A stretch of DNA of 64,000 nucleotides from Virgibacillus sp. MSP4-1. GTDB taxonomy: Bacteria; Bacillota; Bacilli; Bacillales; Alkalibacillaceae. The notes beneath the pieces are model-generated. The model was not told the origin of the DNA, did no database searches, and saw only the letters and a list, made by a program, of their open reading frames with translations. Of this stretch, positions 16,172 through 26,479 are shown one piece after another. Position 1 is the first letter of the stretch. Each line of letters opens with the position of its first letter. The DNA lies in the NCBI RefSeq assembly GCF_010092505.1, contig NZ_CP048021.1:62001-126000 (forward strand). Reading direction: 5' to 3'. The position numbers and the translations under genes were made by a program.

Positions 16172-16194
16172 AAAAATGATAAGGAGGATTTATA

Positions 16195-17394
16195 ATGAAT
16201 AATCAGTTATTTCTAAACGGGAAATCTCGTCATTTACTAGTAGCATTGCTTATCGCGACTTTATTTGTTTTTGCATTTGGAACCAGTGCTGCACATGCCC
16301 AGGAAGGAGAAGAAACAGATACAACAGAAAATGAAACAACCAAGGATACAGAAGAGACTGGGGATACTCCTTCCTCTGAAGAAAATACTTCCACAAAGGA
16401 AGATGAATCTCAAGAAGAGGATTCTGAGACAAGTGAGGAGACGGACACAAGTGCAGAAGAAGATTCCTCATTACTGCCTGGCGATCTCTTCTATTTTACG
16501 AAGAAAATGATGGAAAATATTCGTCTGGCATTAACGTTTGATGATGTAGAAAAAGCAGAATTATTAGCCACGTATGCAGATGAGCGTATCAATGAAGCTG
16601 AAGCTCTCTTTGCAAAGGGTGAAAAGGAACTGGCTGAAAAGACTCTTGAAGAAGCATTAGCTAAGCAGGAAGAAGCTATGACTAAGTATGAGGAAAGTCA
16701 GTCAGAAGAAGAGAATAATACAGATGAAAATGTAGAACAAGTAGATGATGAAGCAGAAGAAGAAGGCAATGAAACCGAAGAAGGTACAAAAGAGGAACCG
16801 ACGGAAGAAAATAGTGAGGAAACAACACAGGATTCAGTAGATTCCATTCGTTCAGAGCTTGAAGAGAAGTTCTCTGCAAATATTGAAGCTTTAACTGCTG
16901 CACTAGAAAAAGTAAGCAACCCGCGAGCAAAAGCAGCGTTACAAAAAAATATTGCCAAAGCACAGAAAAAGCTTGAGTGGAAAGTGGACAAAGAATTGGC
17001 TAAATTGGGCTTAGACAGTGAGGACGAGGAAACTGAAGAAGGAACGACATCTGATGAAGAATCAGAAGGAACCGACTCTGAGGAAACTACTGAAGAAGTT
17101 GAACAGGTAGCCTTGAAATCAGAAGACACTGAGGAAGCTGAAGAGGATGAGGCTGCAGAAGAAGATCAGGAAGAAACAGAAGATAAAAACGAGACAGCTC
17201 TGGAAAAGAAAGAAAGAGCTCAAGAAAAAGCGAAGGAAAAGCGTGAACGAGCTCAAGAGAAGGCAGAAGAAAAGCGTGAGCGGGCTCAGGAGAAAGCAGA
17301 AGAGAAGCGTGAGAAAGCCCATGAACGCGCCGAAAAGAAAAATAATGGAAAAGGAAATCATCCTGGGAAGGGAAATAACGGAAAGAATAACTAA
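16195..17394 (+). CDS. DUF5667 secreted acidic protein, c-di-GMP controlled
   Basis: A 399-residue exported protein: signal peptide (residues 1-36, cleavage after AHA), an extremely Glu/Thr/Ser-rich acidic linker, the DUF5667 core (LLPGDLFYFTKKMMENIRLALTF, then ATYADERINEAEALFAKGE), another acidic stretch, a second helical block (SANIEALTAALEKVSNPRAKAALQ), and a C-terminal helix of tandem AQEKAEEKRER-type repeats ending in a basic Gly/Asn/Lys tail. It probably sits in or near the cell wall. It is paralogous to the product at 9953. The GEMM riboswitch directly upstream suggests a biofilm or surface role. AAGGAGG precedes the ATG, and a terminator follows. Confidence 0.85.
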   Translation: MNNQLFLNGKSRHLLVALLIATLFVFAFGTSAAHAQEGEETDTTENETTKDTEETGDTPSSEENTSTKEDESQEEDSETSEETDTSAEEDSSLLPGDLFYFTKKMMENIRLALTFDDVEKAELLATYADERINEAEALFAKGEKELAEKTLEEALAKQEEAMTKYEESQSEEENNTDENVEQVDDEAEEEGNETEEGTKEEPTEENSEETTQDSVDSIRSELEEKFSANIEALTAALEKVSNPRAKAALQKNIAKAQKKLEWKVDKELAKLGLDSEDEETEEGTTSDEESEGTDSEETTEEVEQVALKSEDTEEAEEDEAAEEDQEETEDKNETALEKKERAQEKAKEKRERAQEKAEEKRERAQEKAEEKREKAHERAEKKNNGKGNHPGKGNNGKNN

Positions 17395-17406
17395 TCAAGG
17401 TAAGAG

Positions 17407-17436
17407 GCCAAATCACTCTAGTGGTTTGGCTTTTTT
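17407..17436 (+). terminator. Rho-independent terminator
   Basis: An 11-bp stem (GCCAAATCACT with AGTGGTTTGGC), a two-base loop and six Ts end the DUF5667 transcript. Confidence 0.85.
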
Positions 17437-17900
17437 ATGCTGTTTTATTCAAAGCCCGCGCCTGCCTTTATGCAAATGGAGACAAAATTCCTCAAGGATA
17501 TGGATAAGCAAGGGGAAGTGATGGATGTTTATACAGAGCTGGTTGATAAAAGAGCGAAATAGACTGATAAACACATGCACCAGATGGATAAAACCCACCA
17601 TCTGATAGATAAAATCATCATTCTGTTGGATTCATTTAATCGCGAGTAACAAAGTCCCTTATTCGCTTTTCTCAAATCCTGAAATATGTCCGTCTACCCC
17701 TCTACCCCCCTGATCCACCCCAAGAAACGACGGGAAACCTAGATTGAATCATTTAATCAAAATTTATTGAAAAATTCAGGTGATTTTGTGATGAAATGGA
17801 CGTTGCTTAAATCGTCATACTCCCCTAAGGTTAATAAAGTATTTGAAATCGAAACGCTTCAAATACATACTATATAACGACTAAGGAGTATCAAAAAAAC
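17437..17900. other. Gene-poor stretch with a fragment and GATAAA repeats
   Basis: A 41-codon frame (17437-17562) reads METKFLKDMDKQGEVMDVY in its middle and ends at TAG. It lacks a ribosome binding site and looks like a gene remnant. From 17545 to 17615 the motif GATAAA recurs four times at about 20-base spacing. Beyond that come T- and C-rich sequence and the leader of the asparagine synthetase gene. Confidence 0.45.
17817..17891 (+). promoter_or_regulatory. Nested inverted repeats covering the asnO ribosome binding site
   Basis: The outer arms ATACTCC (17817-17823) and GGAGTAT (17885-17891) would pair the Shine-Dalgarno GGAG. The inner arms GTATTTGAA (17839-17847) and TTCAAATAC (17858-17866) form a 9-bp perfect stem. 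The inner palindrome could instead be an operator. The function is inferred. Confidence 0.45.
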
Positions 17901-19412
17901 ATGTGTGGAATTTTTGCAATGACAGGAAGAATGACTGAATCTTTAATGACTGAAGTGTTAAACAGTATGCGTCATCGTGGACCTGATGAAGGAAGCGATG
18001 TAAAACTGGAGAATTTTCACTTAGGTCATCAACGCCTGTCTATTATTGGTTTAGAAGATGGAATCCAGCCTATTAAAAATGAAAATGCATCGAAATGGCT
18101 TGTATGTAATGGAGAGATTTATAATTATCTTCAGCTTAAAGAAGAGCTTAGAGAGAATGCTGCCTTTTTAACAGAATCCGACAGTGAAGTGGTGCTTAAA
18201 ATGTATGAGCAGGAAGGTGTCAGAGGGGTTGAGAAACTGGACGGGATGTTTGCCTTTTTTATAGCAGATGAGGCGAACGATACCTTTTTGGCAGCCCGTG
18301 ATACCCTTGGGATAAAGCCTCTGTATTATGGAAAAGACGACAAGGGTCAATTCGTGTTTTCCTCTGAATTGAAGACCTTATATCTTGTCACGGATGAAGT
18401 ACGCGAATTCCCAGCCGGGCATTATTATACTCCTGAAACAGGTTTTGTCTGCTATCGTAAAATAGCAGAGCCGAAGCAGAGCGAAATGCTTTCGGATCAA
18501 TCGTTGGAGGTCATGACAAACAAGATTCAAGATCAGCTTACGAATGCCGTGCAAAAGCGTCTACTGGCAGATGTTGAGGTAGGTGTACTATTAAGTGGCG
18601 GACTGGACAGCAGCCTGATTTCCGCAATTGCCGCAAAGCTTCATCAAGGAGAGAAACCAGTGAAGTCCTTCTGTGTGGGTTCTGAAAATAGTGAGGATTT
18701 AATGCGCGCCCGTGAAGTGGCAGAAGCGATTGGAACCGAGCATTATGAGTATGTATACACGAAAGAAGAATTATTGGAGGTACTGCCAAAAGTAATTTAT
18801 CATTTGGAATCCTTTGAGCCATCCCTTGTTCGGAGTGCCCTGCCTAACTACTTTGTGTCCCAGCTAGCCGCAGAACATGTAAAAGTAATCCTGTCCGGTG
18901 AAGGGGCGGATGAGCTTTTCGCCGGTTATGACTACTTGAAGGATTTTCAGAATGATCAAGGTTTAAATCAAGAGATTATCCGGATTATAAATTCCCTCCA
19001 CAATATAAACTTACAGAGGGCAGATCGTATGAGTATGGCTCATTCCCTTGAACTCAGGGTGCCATTCTTAGACCTGGATTTAATAAAGGATGCTTTATCC
19101 ATACCGGCTCAATCAAAGCTTCATACCGACGAGCATATGGAAAAATGGATTCTTAGAAAGTCCTTTGACGGTCTGCTTCCTGAATCGATTTTATGGCGGA
19201 AGAAAGAGGAGTTTTCAGCAGGAAGCGGGGCTTTGGATATCTTGGAGGAACATGCGAATAAAGTCATTTCAGACCATGAATTCCAAGCATTAAGTGCTGA
19301 AGCACCTATTGAACTGCGCAGCAAACAGGAATGCCTTTATTTCAAAATCTATAAGGAAATTTTCCCGGAAAAATCAGCGTTGGAAGTTATGGGACGCTGG
19401 GCAACAGCTTAA
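17901..19412 (+). CDS. asnO: Asparagine synthase (glutamine-hydrolysing)
   Basis: A 503-residue class II glutamine amidotransferase. Cys2 is the N-terminal nucleophile once Met is removed. The glutaminase domain shows RHRGPDEG, LGHQRLSIIG, NGEIYNY and SDSEVV. The synthetase domain has the PP-loop LSGGLDSSLIS (about residues 231-241) and GEGADELFAGY. It makes asparagine from aspartate, glutamine and ATP. The length is nearer short AsnB/AsnO enzymes than the 610-630-residue Bacillus AsnB/AsnH. The AsnO assignment (sporulation-linked in B. subtilis) is by similarity of size and sequence, not certain. It is monocistronic between its structured leader and a terminator. Confidence 0.88.
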   Translation: MCGIFAMTGRMTESLMTEVLNSMRHRGPDEGSDVKLENFHLGHQRLSIIGLEDGIQPIKNENASKWLVCNGEIYNYLQLKEELRENAAFLTESDSEVVLKMYEQEGVRGVEKLDGMFAFFIADEANDTFLAARDTLGIKPLYYGKDDKGQFVFSSELKTLYLVTDEVREFPAGHYYTPETGFVCYRKIAEPKQSEMLSDQSLEVMTNKIQDQLTNAVQKRLLADVEVGVLLSGGLDSSLISAIAAKLHQGEKPVKSFCVGSENSEDLMRAREVAEAIGTEHYEYVYTKEELLEVLPKVIYHLESFEPSLVRSALPNYFVSQLAAEHVKVILSGEGADELFAGYDYLKDFQNDQGLNQEIIRIINSLHNINLQRADRMSMAHSLELRVPFLDLDLIKDALSIPAQSKLHTDEHMEKWILRKSFDGLLPESILWRKKEEFSAGSGALDILEEHANKVISDHEFQALSAEAPIELRSKQECLYFKIYKEIFPEKSALEVMGRWATA

Positions 19413-19426
19413 AAGAATTTTCAGAA

Positions 19427-19455
19427 AAAGTGCAGGAGCTCCTGCACTTTTTTAA
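19427..19455 (+). terminator. Rho-independent terminator
   Basis: A 13-bp perfect stem (AAAAGTGCAGGAG with its complement) ends in a T-run after the asparagine synthase gene. Confidence 0.9.
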
Positions 19456-19585
19456 TAGGAAAAAAGGTCACGCTTTTCATACCTTCGTCGGAATAAACAG
19501 GAATAAAGTCATGTTGTTATTTTTTTCTTTCATGGTATAACATAGTTGGAAGATTTTATGAAAATGATGGCAGAAGAGGGGTTTT

Positions 19586-20647
19586 ATGGTGGGGAAGACA
19601 AACAAAATAGGGTTTTTGGGTTTATCTCTTTTGATGGTCATGTTTTTAATGGCGTGTGGCCATCATTCAGAAGAAGATGCCAGTGCCGGTAAAGACGAAG
19701 AGAAACAGTCGGAGAAGCAGGATACTGAACAGAATGAGGAACAGAAAAAGAAGGAAGACAAAGAGGGAAAGTCTGAAGAGGATGAGGAATCCGGGGATGT
19801 ATCCTTTGAAGTTCAGCAATCAGCCCCGGAGGACCAAGGGGAAATGGAAGTTTGGCTTGAGGGTGACTTCACCATTAAGGATAAGGTAGTTACCGTCAAT
19901 GGAACGACAAATTTAATGCCTGATTCTGAGCTTTACCTTGATTTTGATTGGCAAGATGGCTCTATTATCGGTGGATATACCCGGACACGAGTGAATGGTA
20001 ATGGCGTTTTTAAACTGGAGAAGGAACTCCCCAATGATGTAGAAGGAATCATACACACGGAATTAAGCTTTGATATGTCAAAACAGGATGAAGAAATTCA
20101 GGAGCACTATGGCGATAAACTCGCCGGGCACTTTTTGCGGTATGAGACAGGAACAGAAGAAGAAACATACAGAAAAGCTTCTTTCCAGAAAACGATTGAA
20201 TTAGATGGTAAAGAGCAGTCTTTCTCTATCGAGGAGCCAGGATGGAAGATCCCTGAAAACTCCGGGAATCCCGAGGTTGAGCTCGAACCTTCTATCGAAA
20301 AGAAAGGAAAATATGTGGTGGTGACGCTGGAAAGCAATTTGATTGGCGGCGCCTATGTTCGGGCCGATACAGAAATTCCAAATTACATTACATCAGGATA
20401 CTACGATGATGGCTATACCAATCCGGATGGTTCTGCTACGTTTTACATCCCGGACCCTGAGCGGGAAATGGATGATATCAGTGAGTATGAAATGATGATC
20501 AGTATGGACCCGACACATCATAATAATGGTGCCCATGTAAAGAATGCGTATGGAAAGAAAGGTGAAAAGCTGAGCGGTGAGTACCTTCGCAATGATCATG
20601 AGGATAAACAGACTATTGAACAAACGTTAACCGTTACAACAGAATAA
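19586..20647 (+). CDS. Hypothetical lipoprotein with two beta-domains
   Basis: A 353-residue lipoprotein with signal peptide and lipobox LMAC (Cys about residue 24), followed by an extremely charged Glu/Lys linker to about residue 70. Two similar beta-rich units follow (about residues 85-195 and 225-350). Each opens with a run such as KDKVVTVNGTTNL or KGKYVVVTLESNL and includes a Gly-Tyr-Asn-Gly turn, suggesting an internal duplication. It is attached to the outer face of the membrane. I do not recognise a named family. It is convergent with the GGDEF-EAL gene. Confidence 0.75.
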   Translation: MVGKTNKIGFLGLSLLMVMFLMACGHHSEEDASAGKDEEKQSEKQDTEQNEEQKKKEDKEGKSEEDEESGDVSFEVQQSAPEDQGEMEVWLEGDFTIKDKVVTVNGTTNLMPDSELYLDFDWQDGSIIGGYTRTRVNGNGVFKLEKELPNDVEGIIHTELSFDMSKQDEEIQEHYGDKLAGHFLRYETGTEEETYRKASFQKTIELDGKEQSFSIEEPGWKIPENSGNPEVELEPSIEKKGKYVVVTLESNLIGGAYVRADTEIPNYITSGYYDDGYTNPDGSATFYIPDPEREMDDISEYEMMISMDPTHHNNGAHVKNAYGKKGEKLSGEYLRNDHEDKQTIEQTLTVTTE

Positions 20648-20658
20648 GCGGTAAAGAA

Positions 20659-20703
20659 GGACAGAAGGACATCCGATTTTGGATTTCCTCTCTGTCCTTT
20701 TTG
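20659..20703. terminator. Hairpin terminator between convergent genes
   Basis: GGACAG...GGACATCC pairs with GGAT...CTGTCC around a short loop and is followed by TTTTT. It lies between the lipoprotein and the GGDEF-EAL gene. Confidence 0.75.
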
Positions 20704-20724
20704 TATCGAACTCAAAACATATTC

Positions 20725-22734
20725 TCAGCTTTTCAGCCGTTTTCTATAATATTTCCAGTACCATTTTTCAAACTCACGTGCTGGCAGTGCACGACTGTAA
20801 AAAAATCCTTGGCCATATATTCCTCTTCTCATCAGCAGTTCTAGCTGTTCAGCTGTTTCCACACCTTCGACAACCACTTTTGCTTTTAACACTTTTCCAA
20901 TTTTTATGATGGTTTTCAACAAGGAATGAACACGTTTGTTTTCTAAAGCATCATTTAAAAAACGCTGATCAATTTTTAATTCATCCATTTCAATGTCTTT
21001 AATCATACTTAAGGAAGAATAGCCGACACCAAAATCATCTATGGAAATGCCAATGCCAAGCTGGCGCAGTTCATCGATATTGTCTTTGGCATCATCATAG
21101 AATAATAGGGCTGACTCCGTAATTTCCAGGGTTAAAAGTTCCGGGGTCATCTGTTCATCCAATAAAATTTCCTTTAGACGGGGAATAAAACTTGGATTCA
21201 TAATTTGCTTTGTCGAGATGTTCACAGATATCGGGAATGGCTCCAGTCCATGAGTGCGAAATTCTTTAGAATGTCTGCAGGCTTCCCGAATGACCCATTC
21301 CCCAATAGGGATGATAAGCCCAGTTTCCTCCGCAATGGGAATAAATTCACCGGGACTGATATAGCCGAGGTCATTTTCCCATCGCAGCAGCGCCTCAGCT
21401 CCGGCGAGTGCACTGGTGGATAAATCAATCTGGGGCTGGTAATGGACAGCTAGTTCACCGTTCTCGATGGCTTTATGCAGGCGTGTTTCCAGCATAATTT
21501 TCCGTTTCATTTTCTGGTTTAATTCGTCATCGTAAAACTTATAGTTATTTTTACCGCTTTCCTTTGCCAGGTACATAGCGAAATCTGCTTTCTCAATTAA
21601 TGATTCTGCCTGCTCCTCGGCGACCGGACACATGGTGATGCCAATACTTGGGGTGGAGAAGATTTCGTTCCCATTTACAATAAATGGATGATTCATCTGA
21701 TTGATAATACGCTCGGCAATTTCCTTCACTTCCTGCTCGTCTGCGTCCTCAATGAGAACTAAAAATTCATCCCCGCCCTGTCTTGAAACGATATCGTTTT
21801 TTCGAATACAGGACTGCAATCGATCTGACATTTGAATGAGGAGTCCATCACCTACACGATGTCCCAAAGTGTCATTGACCCGTTTGAAATTATCAAAATC
21901 AATAAACATAATACCGATTGAAATATTATTTTTTCTTGATGATACAAGAGTTGCTTCCAAATAGTTCTGGAACCAGTTTCGATTCGGCAGACCTGTTAAC
22001 GAATCGTTATAGGCCATTTTGTTCATGACTTCTTCGGTTTCCTTTTCGCTCGTTACATCAAACACGACTCCATCTACTCTTACAACCTCTCCGGCATGAT
22101 TGAAAACAGGTGTTCCACGATCTTCAATCCAGCGTGTCTGCTTGTCAGGTCGGATAATTCGGTAGACGACCTTTGTTTTTCTGCCTCTCTTCTGCTTTTG
22201 CAGGGCGTCTGTTAAAACTTCGGAATCATCAGGGTGAATCGACTCGAACCAGATCTGTGGATTTTGTTCAAATTCTTGACGTGTCACTCCATAAATATTG
22301 GCATTTCCCTCAGATACGGTTATTTCACCTGTTTTAAGGTTCCTCGTCCATAACGTAATATCATTATTATCAAAAATTTCCCGGATATTTTTCTCATTTT
22401 TCTTCATCTTCCCCGCCAGATAACCAATCAAAATGGAAGTCACAAAGGCCATGGAGTTAATAAATAAGGCTCTGATTAATTGGTTTGGGGTAAGGGAACT
22501 AAACGTCTGAAAATCAACGCTAATCCGTAGCGTCAGTATGATAAGAAGAGAGAAGATGCCACCGAATAAACCTAAGTGATAGGAAAACAAGGATACGGAT
22601 ATCAGGTTCATTAACCAAAAAATACCTGTATTTAGATGAGGAGAATAAAACTCAACTCCAAGTGCCAACAGGAAAATAATCGTACTAATCATCCATACAT
22701 AGTATGGAAGTTGTTTAAGGTTGTATATGCTCAT
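20725..22734 (-). CDS. Membrane PAS-GGDEF-EAL protein (c-di-GMP turnover)
   Basis: A 669-residue protein. Residues 1-110 hold four or five membrane segments (MASE-like sensor). A PAS domain with a PAC-type end lies at about 118-235, a GGDEF domain with intact GGDEF (RQGGDEFLVL) at about 240-405, and an EAL domain with GAEALLRW, the metal-binding ITESAL and the IDDFGVGYSS loop at about 415-665. Both signatures are intact, so the protein may make and hydrolyse c-di-GMP, with PAS or membrane signals setting the balance. The ATG at 22732-22734 has GCAGGTG upstream. A c-di-GMP riboswitch lies about 4.5 kb away at 16045. Confidence 0.95.
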   Translation of the reverse strand: MSIYNLKQLPYYVWMISTIIFLLALGVEFYSPHLNTGIFWLMNLISVSLFSYHLGLFGGIFSLLIILTLRISVDFQTFSSLTPNQLIRALFINSMAFVTSILIGYLAGKMKKNEKNIREIFDNNDITLWTRNLKTGEITVSEGNANIYGVTRQEFEQNPQIWFESIHPDDSEVLTDALQKQKRGRKTKVVYRIIRPDKQTRWIEDRGTPVFNHAGEVVRVDGVVFDVTSEKETEEVMNKMAYNDSLTGLPNRNWFQNYLEATLVSSRKNNISIGIMFIDFDNFKRVNDTLGHRVGDGLLIQMSDRLQSCIRKNDIVSRQGGDEFLVLIEDADEQEVKEIAERIINQMNHPFIVNGNEIFSTPSIGITMCPVAEEQAESLIEKADFAMYLAKESGKNNYKFYDDELNQKMKRKIMLETRLHKAIENGELAVHYQPQIDLSTSALAGAEALLRWENDLGYISPGEFIPIAEETGLIIPIGEWVIREACRHSKEFRTHGLEPFPISVNISTKQIMNPSFIPRLKEILLDEQMTPELLTLEITESALLFYDDAKDNIDELRQLGIGISIDDFGVGYSSLSMIKDIEMDELKIDQRFLNDALENKRVHSLLKTIIKIGKVLKAKVVVEGVETAEQLELLMRRGIYGQGFFYSRALPAREFEKWYWKYYRKRLKS

Positions 22735-22985
22735 TGAAGTCACCTGCTACTACGTATGTATTCTTTAATCTTTTCTAAATAGTAATCCGACTCTATTAAA
22801 CCATTTTTGCACCTAAATAAAAAGTCCTAATCGATATTGGAAAACAATCCTGTATTATATAAACAGGAAATTGAGTTCGGTGAGCTTCCCCATTTACCAG
22901 TAAATACCTGACTGCCCCCCATCTTATATGAGGCTTTTTTCATGTATAATAGAAAAATAGACATCGTGAAAAGGGGAGAATTTTT

Positions 22986-23948
22986 TTGAAAAAAAGACGC
23001 TGGATAAAAATAGGGATAAGTCTGCTTATTACCCTGTTAATCATAAATGTTATGGCCAGTATTTATTTTTATAATCTGGCCATTGATCGTGATTTCCCCA
23101 AAGATTTTCTAAATGGAAATGATGATTTAGAGGTGTCCGGGGAAGCGATGGAGGTTATGCTTGATGGAGGCTGGCGCGATTGGGTAGCCAATCAGAATTT
23201 TGACAGCTGGAAAATGGAATCCTTTGATGGACTCAAGCTTCAGGGCTACTTTTTGGAGGCAAAGGAACCTTCAAATAAAACTGTTGTATTTGCCCATGGC
23301 TATTTGGGAAATGGTAGTCAGATGGGATTGTTTGGCCAGTATTACTATGAGGAATTAGGGTACAATATGTTTACCGCTGACATGCGTGGTCACGGAAACA
23401 GTGAAGGAGATTACATAGGCTTTGGCTGGCATGACCGGCTGGACTATGTCGACTGGGTTCATAGAGTGATAGAGGAGTTAGGCACGGATACAGAAATTGT
23501 ATTGCATGGGGTATCAATGGGAGCGGCAGCCGTATTAATGGCAAGTGGCGAAGAATTGCCGGACAACGTAAAGGCTATTGTAGCTGACAGTCCTTACACG
23601 AGTGTGTATGACTTATTTGATTATCAAATGGAGCGGATGTTTCATCTTCCGGATATTCCTGTGTTACCAAGTACAAGCCTTGTGACAAATTTACGGGCCG
23701 ATTATTCTTTAAAGGAGGCTTCTGCCCTGAAACAGGTTCAGAAAGCAGATGTGCCGATTTTATACATCCATGGTAATGACGATGCCTTCGTTCCAACCCG
23801 AATGTCCAGAAAGCTGTATGAGAATACAAAGAGTAAGGCTGAGTTTGTCACATTTGACGGGTCCAGTCATGGAGAGGCTTTTGTCATTCATAAAGAAGAA
23901 TACGTTGCTGAGTTAAACGATTTTCTGAATAAGTATGTAGATGGCTGA
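22986..23948 (+). CDS. Membrane-anchored alpha/beta hydrolase (YqkD-like)
   Basis: A 320-residue protein with one N-terminal transmembrane helix (residues 8-30) and an alpha/beta hydrolase fold outside. It has HGYLGNGS (oxyanion region), nucleophile elbow GVSMGAA, the acid Asp in HGNDDAFVP and His in GSSHGEA. It resembles B. subtilis YqkD, a serine aminopeptidase-like or esterase protein of unknown substrate. AAAAGGGGAG precedes the start. No operon partners. Catalytic competence is supported by the complete triad. Confidence 0.85.
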   Translation: MKKRRWIKIGISLLITLLIINVMASIYFYNLAIDRDFPKDFLNGNDDLEVSGEAMEVMLDGGWRDWVANQNFDSWKMESFDGLKLQGYFLEAKEPSNKTVVFAHGYLGNGSQMGLFGQYYYEELGYNMFTADMRGHGNSEGDYIGFGWHDRLDYVDWVHRVIEELGTDTEIVLHGVSMGAAAVLMASGEELPDNVKAIVADSPYTSVYDLFDYQMERMFHLPDIPVLPSTSLVTNLRADYSLKEASALKQVQKADVPILYIHGNDDAFVPTRMSRKLYENTKSKAEFVTFDGSSHGEAFVIHKEEYVAELNDFLNKYVDG

Positions 23949-24108
23949 TTCTATTTTACCAGAGGAATCTATGTTAAAATTTATATAAAAAATGTGATAT
24001 CATTTGTCAAATAAGACATATCATGATAGTTTTTAAGTACATATGTGTTTTTTGCATAGTACTGTCAAGTTTTATACAGAAGAAAGCGTTTTTTGAAAGA
24101 CGCCTTAG

Positions 24109-25290
<1,182 letters not shown>

Positions 25291-25309
25291 TAACAAGGAA
25301 GTGTCTTTC

Positions 25310-26446
25310 ATGAAAATTGCCATTGTGACGGAGACGTTTCTCCCTTCTACAGATGGAATTGTAACGAGGTTGACCGCCTGTATACGTTACTTTTTGCAGG
25401 AAGGACATGATGTACGCATTATTGCACCCGATCTCGGTGTGTATGAATTTGAAGGAGCAAAAGTTGAAGGGGTTCCAGCGCGGACCCTTCCTTTTTATCG
25501 TTCCAAGAAGTTTTCCCTGCCTACCCGGAAGGTTAAGAAGCTTTTGGCAGATTATGATCCTGATGTTGTCCATGTAGTGAACCCGGCATTGGTCGGTTAT
25601 TCAGGAATTAAGTATGCAAGGCAGCTGGGCTACCCACTAGTTGCGTCCTACCACACTAATATTGCCCAATATCTGGATTATTACAGACTCTCTCCATTTA
25701 AAGGTCTTATCTGGTGGTATTTCCGTAAGCTTCATAATCAGGCAGATTTAAATCTTTGTACATCGAAAACCGTCCAGGATGAACTGATTGACCTTGATTT
25801 TTACAATGTTCATGTGTGGAAACGCGGGGTCGATACGGAAATGTTTCAGCCTAAACGTTATGATGAGGAGATGCGAGAGCGTTTAACAAATGGACAAAAG
25901 GATAAAATATTATTACTGTTTGTTGGTCGACTGGCTGCTGAAAAGGAAATTGAAAAGATAAAAACGGTTTTAGATGAATCTGATGACTTTGTTCTGGCGG
26001 TAGTAGGGGACGGCCCGCATCGCGAAACACTTGAAAACCATTTTGAGGGAACAAACACGGTCTTCACCGGGTTTTTACACGGAGAAGAACTGGCGAAAGC
26101 TTTTGCTTCTTCAGATGTATTTGTCTTCCCCTCCACAACTGAGACACTTGGGCTTGTTATTATGGAAGCCATGGCTTCAGGACTGCCGCTTGTTGCTGCC
26201 AAAAGTGGGCCGACATGTGAGCAAATTGAAGATGGTAAAACAGGTTTATTATATGAACCGGAGAAGTCCATGAACTTTAAGGAGACCGTTCTGCAGTTCA
26301 AGGATGAAACGCTGCGTAAACGCCTGGCTCTATCTGCCCATGAGGAAATTAAGGAACTTGGATGGACAGGCGCTGCCGATCAAGTGTTACAATTTTACAA
26401 GGAAGTAGCAGGAGTCAATGAAAAGCTGAAGCAGGAGCAATCATAA
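25310..26446 (+). CDS. sqdX: GT4 glycosyltransferase, likely sulfoquinovosyl transferase (SqdX-like)
   Basis: A 378-residue GT-B fold glycosyltransferase of family 4. The N-terminal ETFLPSTDGIVTRL and the acceptor-side YHTNIAQYLDYY, VWKRGVDTEMFQP, and the donor-site block FPSTTETLGLVIMEAMASGLPLVAA match the MgtA/SqdX group, peripheral membrane enzymes that glycosylate diacylglycerol. Next to SqdB the likely reaction is transfer of sulfoquinovose to diacylglycerol, making SQDG. The alternative is a glucosyl- or mannosyl-lipid enzyme. AAGGAAG precedes ATG 25310. Confidence 0.75.
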   Translation: MKIAIVTETFLPSTDGIVTRLTACIRYFLQEGHDVRIIAPDLGVYEFEGAKVEGVPARTLPFYRSKKFSLPTRKVKKLLADYDPDVVHVVNPALVGYSGIKYARQLGYPLVASYHTNIAQYLDYYRLSPFKGLIWWYFRKLHNQADLNLCTSKTVQDELIDLDFYNVHVWKRGVDTEMFQPKRYDEEMRERLTNGQKDKILLLFVGRLAAEKEIEKIKTVLDESDDFVLAVVGDGPHRETLENHFEGTNTVFTGFLHGEELAKAFASSDVFVFPSTTETLGLVIMEAMASGLPLVAAKSGPTCEQIEDGKTGLLYEPEKSMNFKETVLQFKDETLRKRLALSAHEEIKELGWTGAADQVLQFYKEVAGVNEKLKQEQS

Positions 26447-26479
26447 AATAAGTCATTGAACATCTGATAGAGGGATTCC

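Noticed and set aside
16682-17416. Several long antisense frames opposite the acidic DUF5667 gene
   Set aside because: They are Ser- and Leu-rich mirror frames caused by the GAA/GAG-rich coding strand, without ribosome binding sites.
17760-17900. T-box leader before the asparagine synthase gene
   Set aside because: The invariant GGGTGG-ACCGCGG sequence and AGAGAG are absent; only a local inverted-repeat structure is seen.
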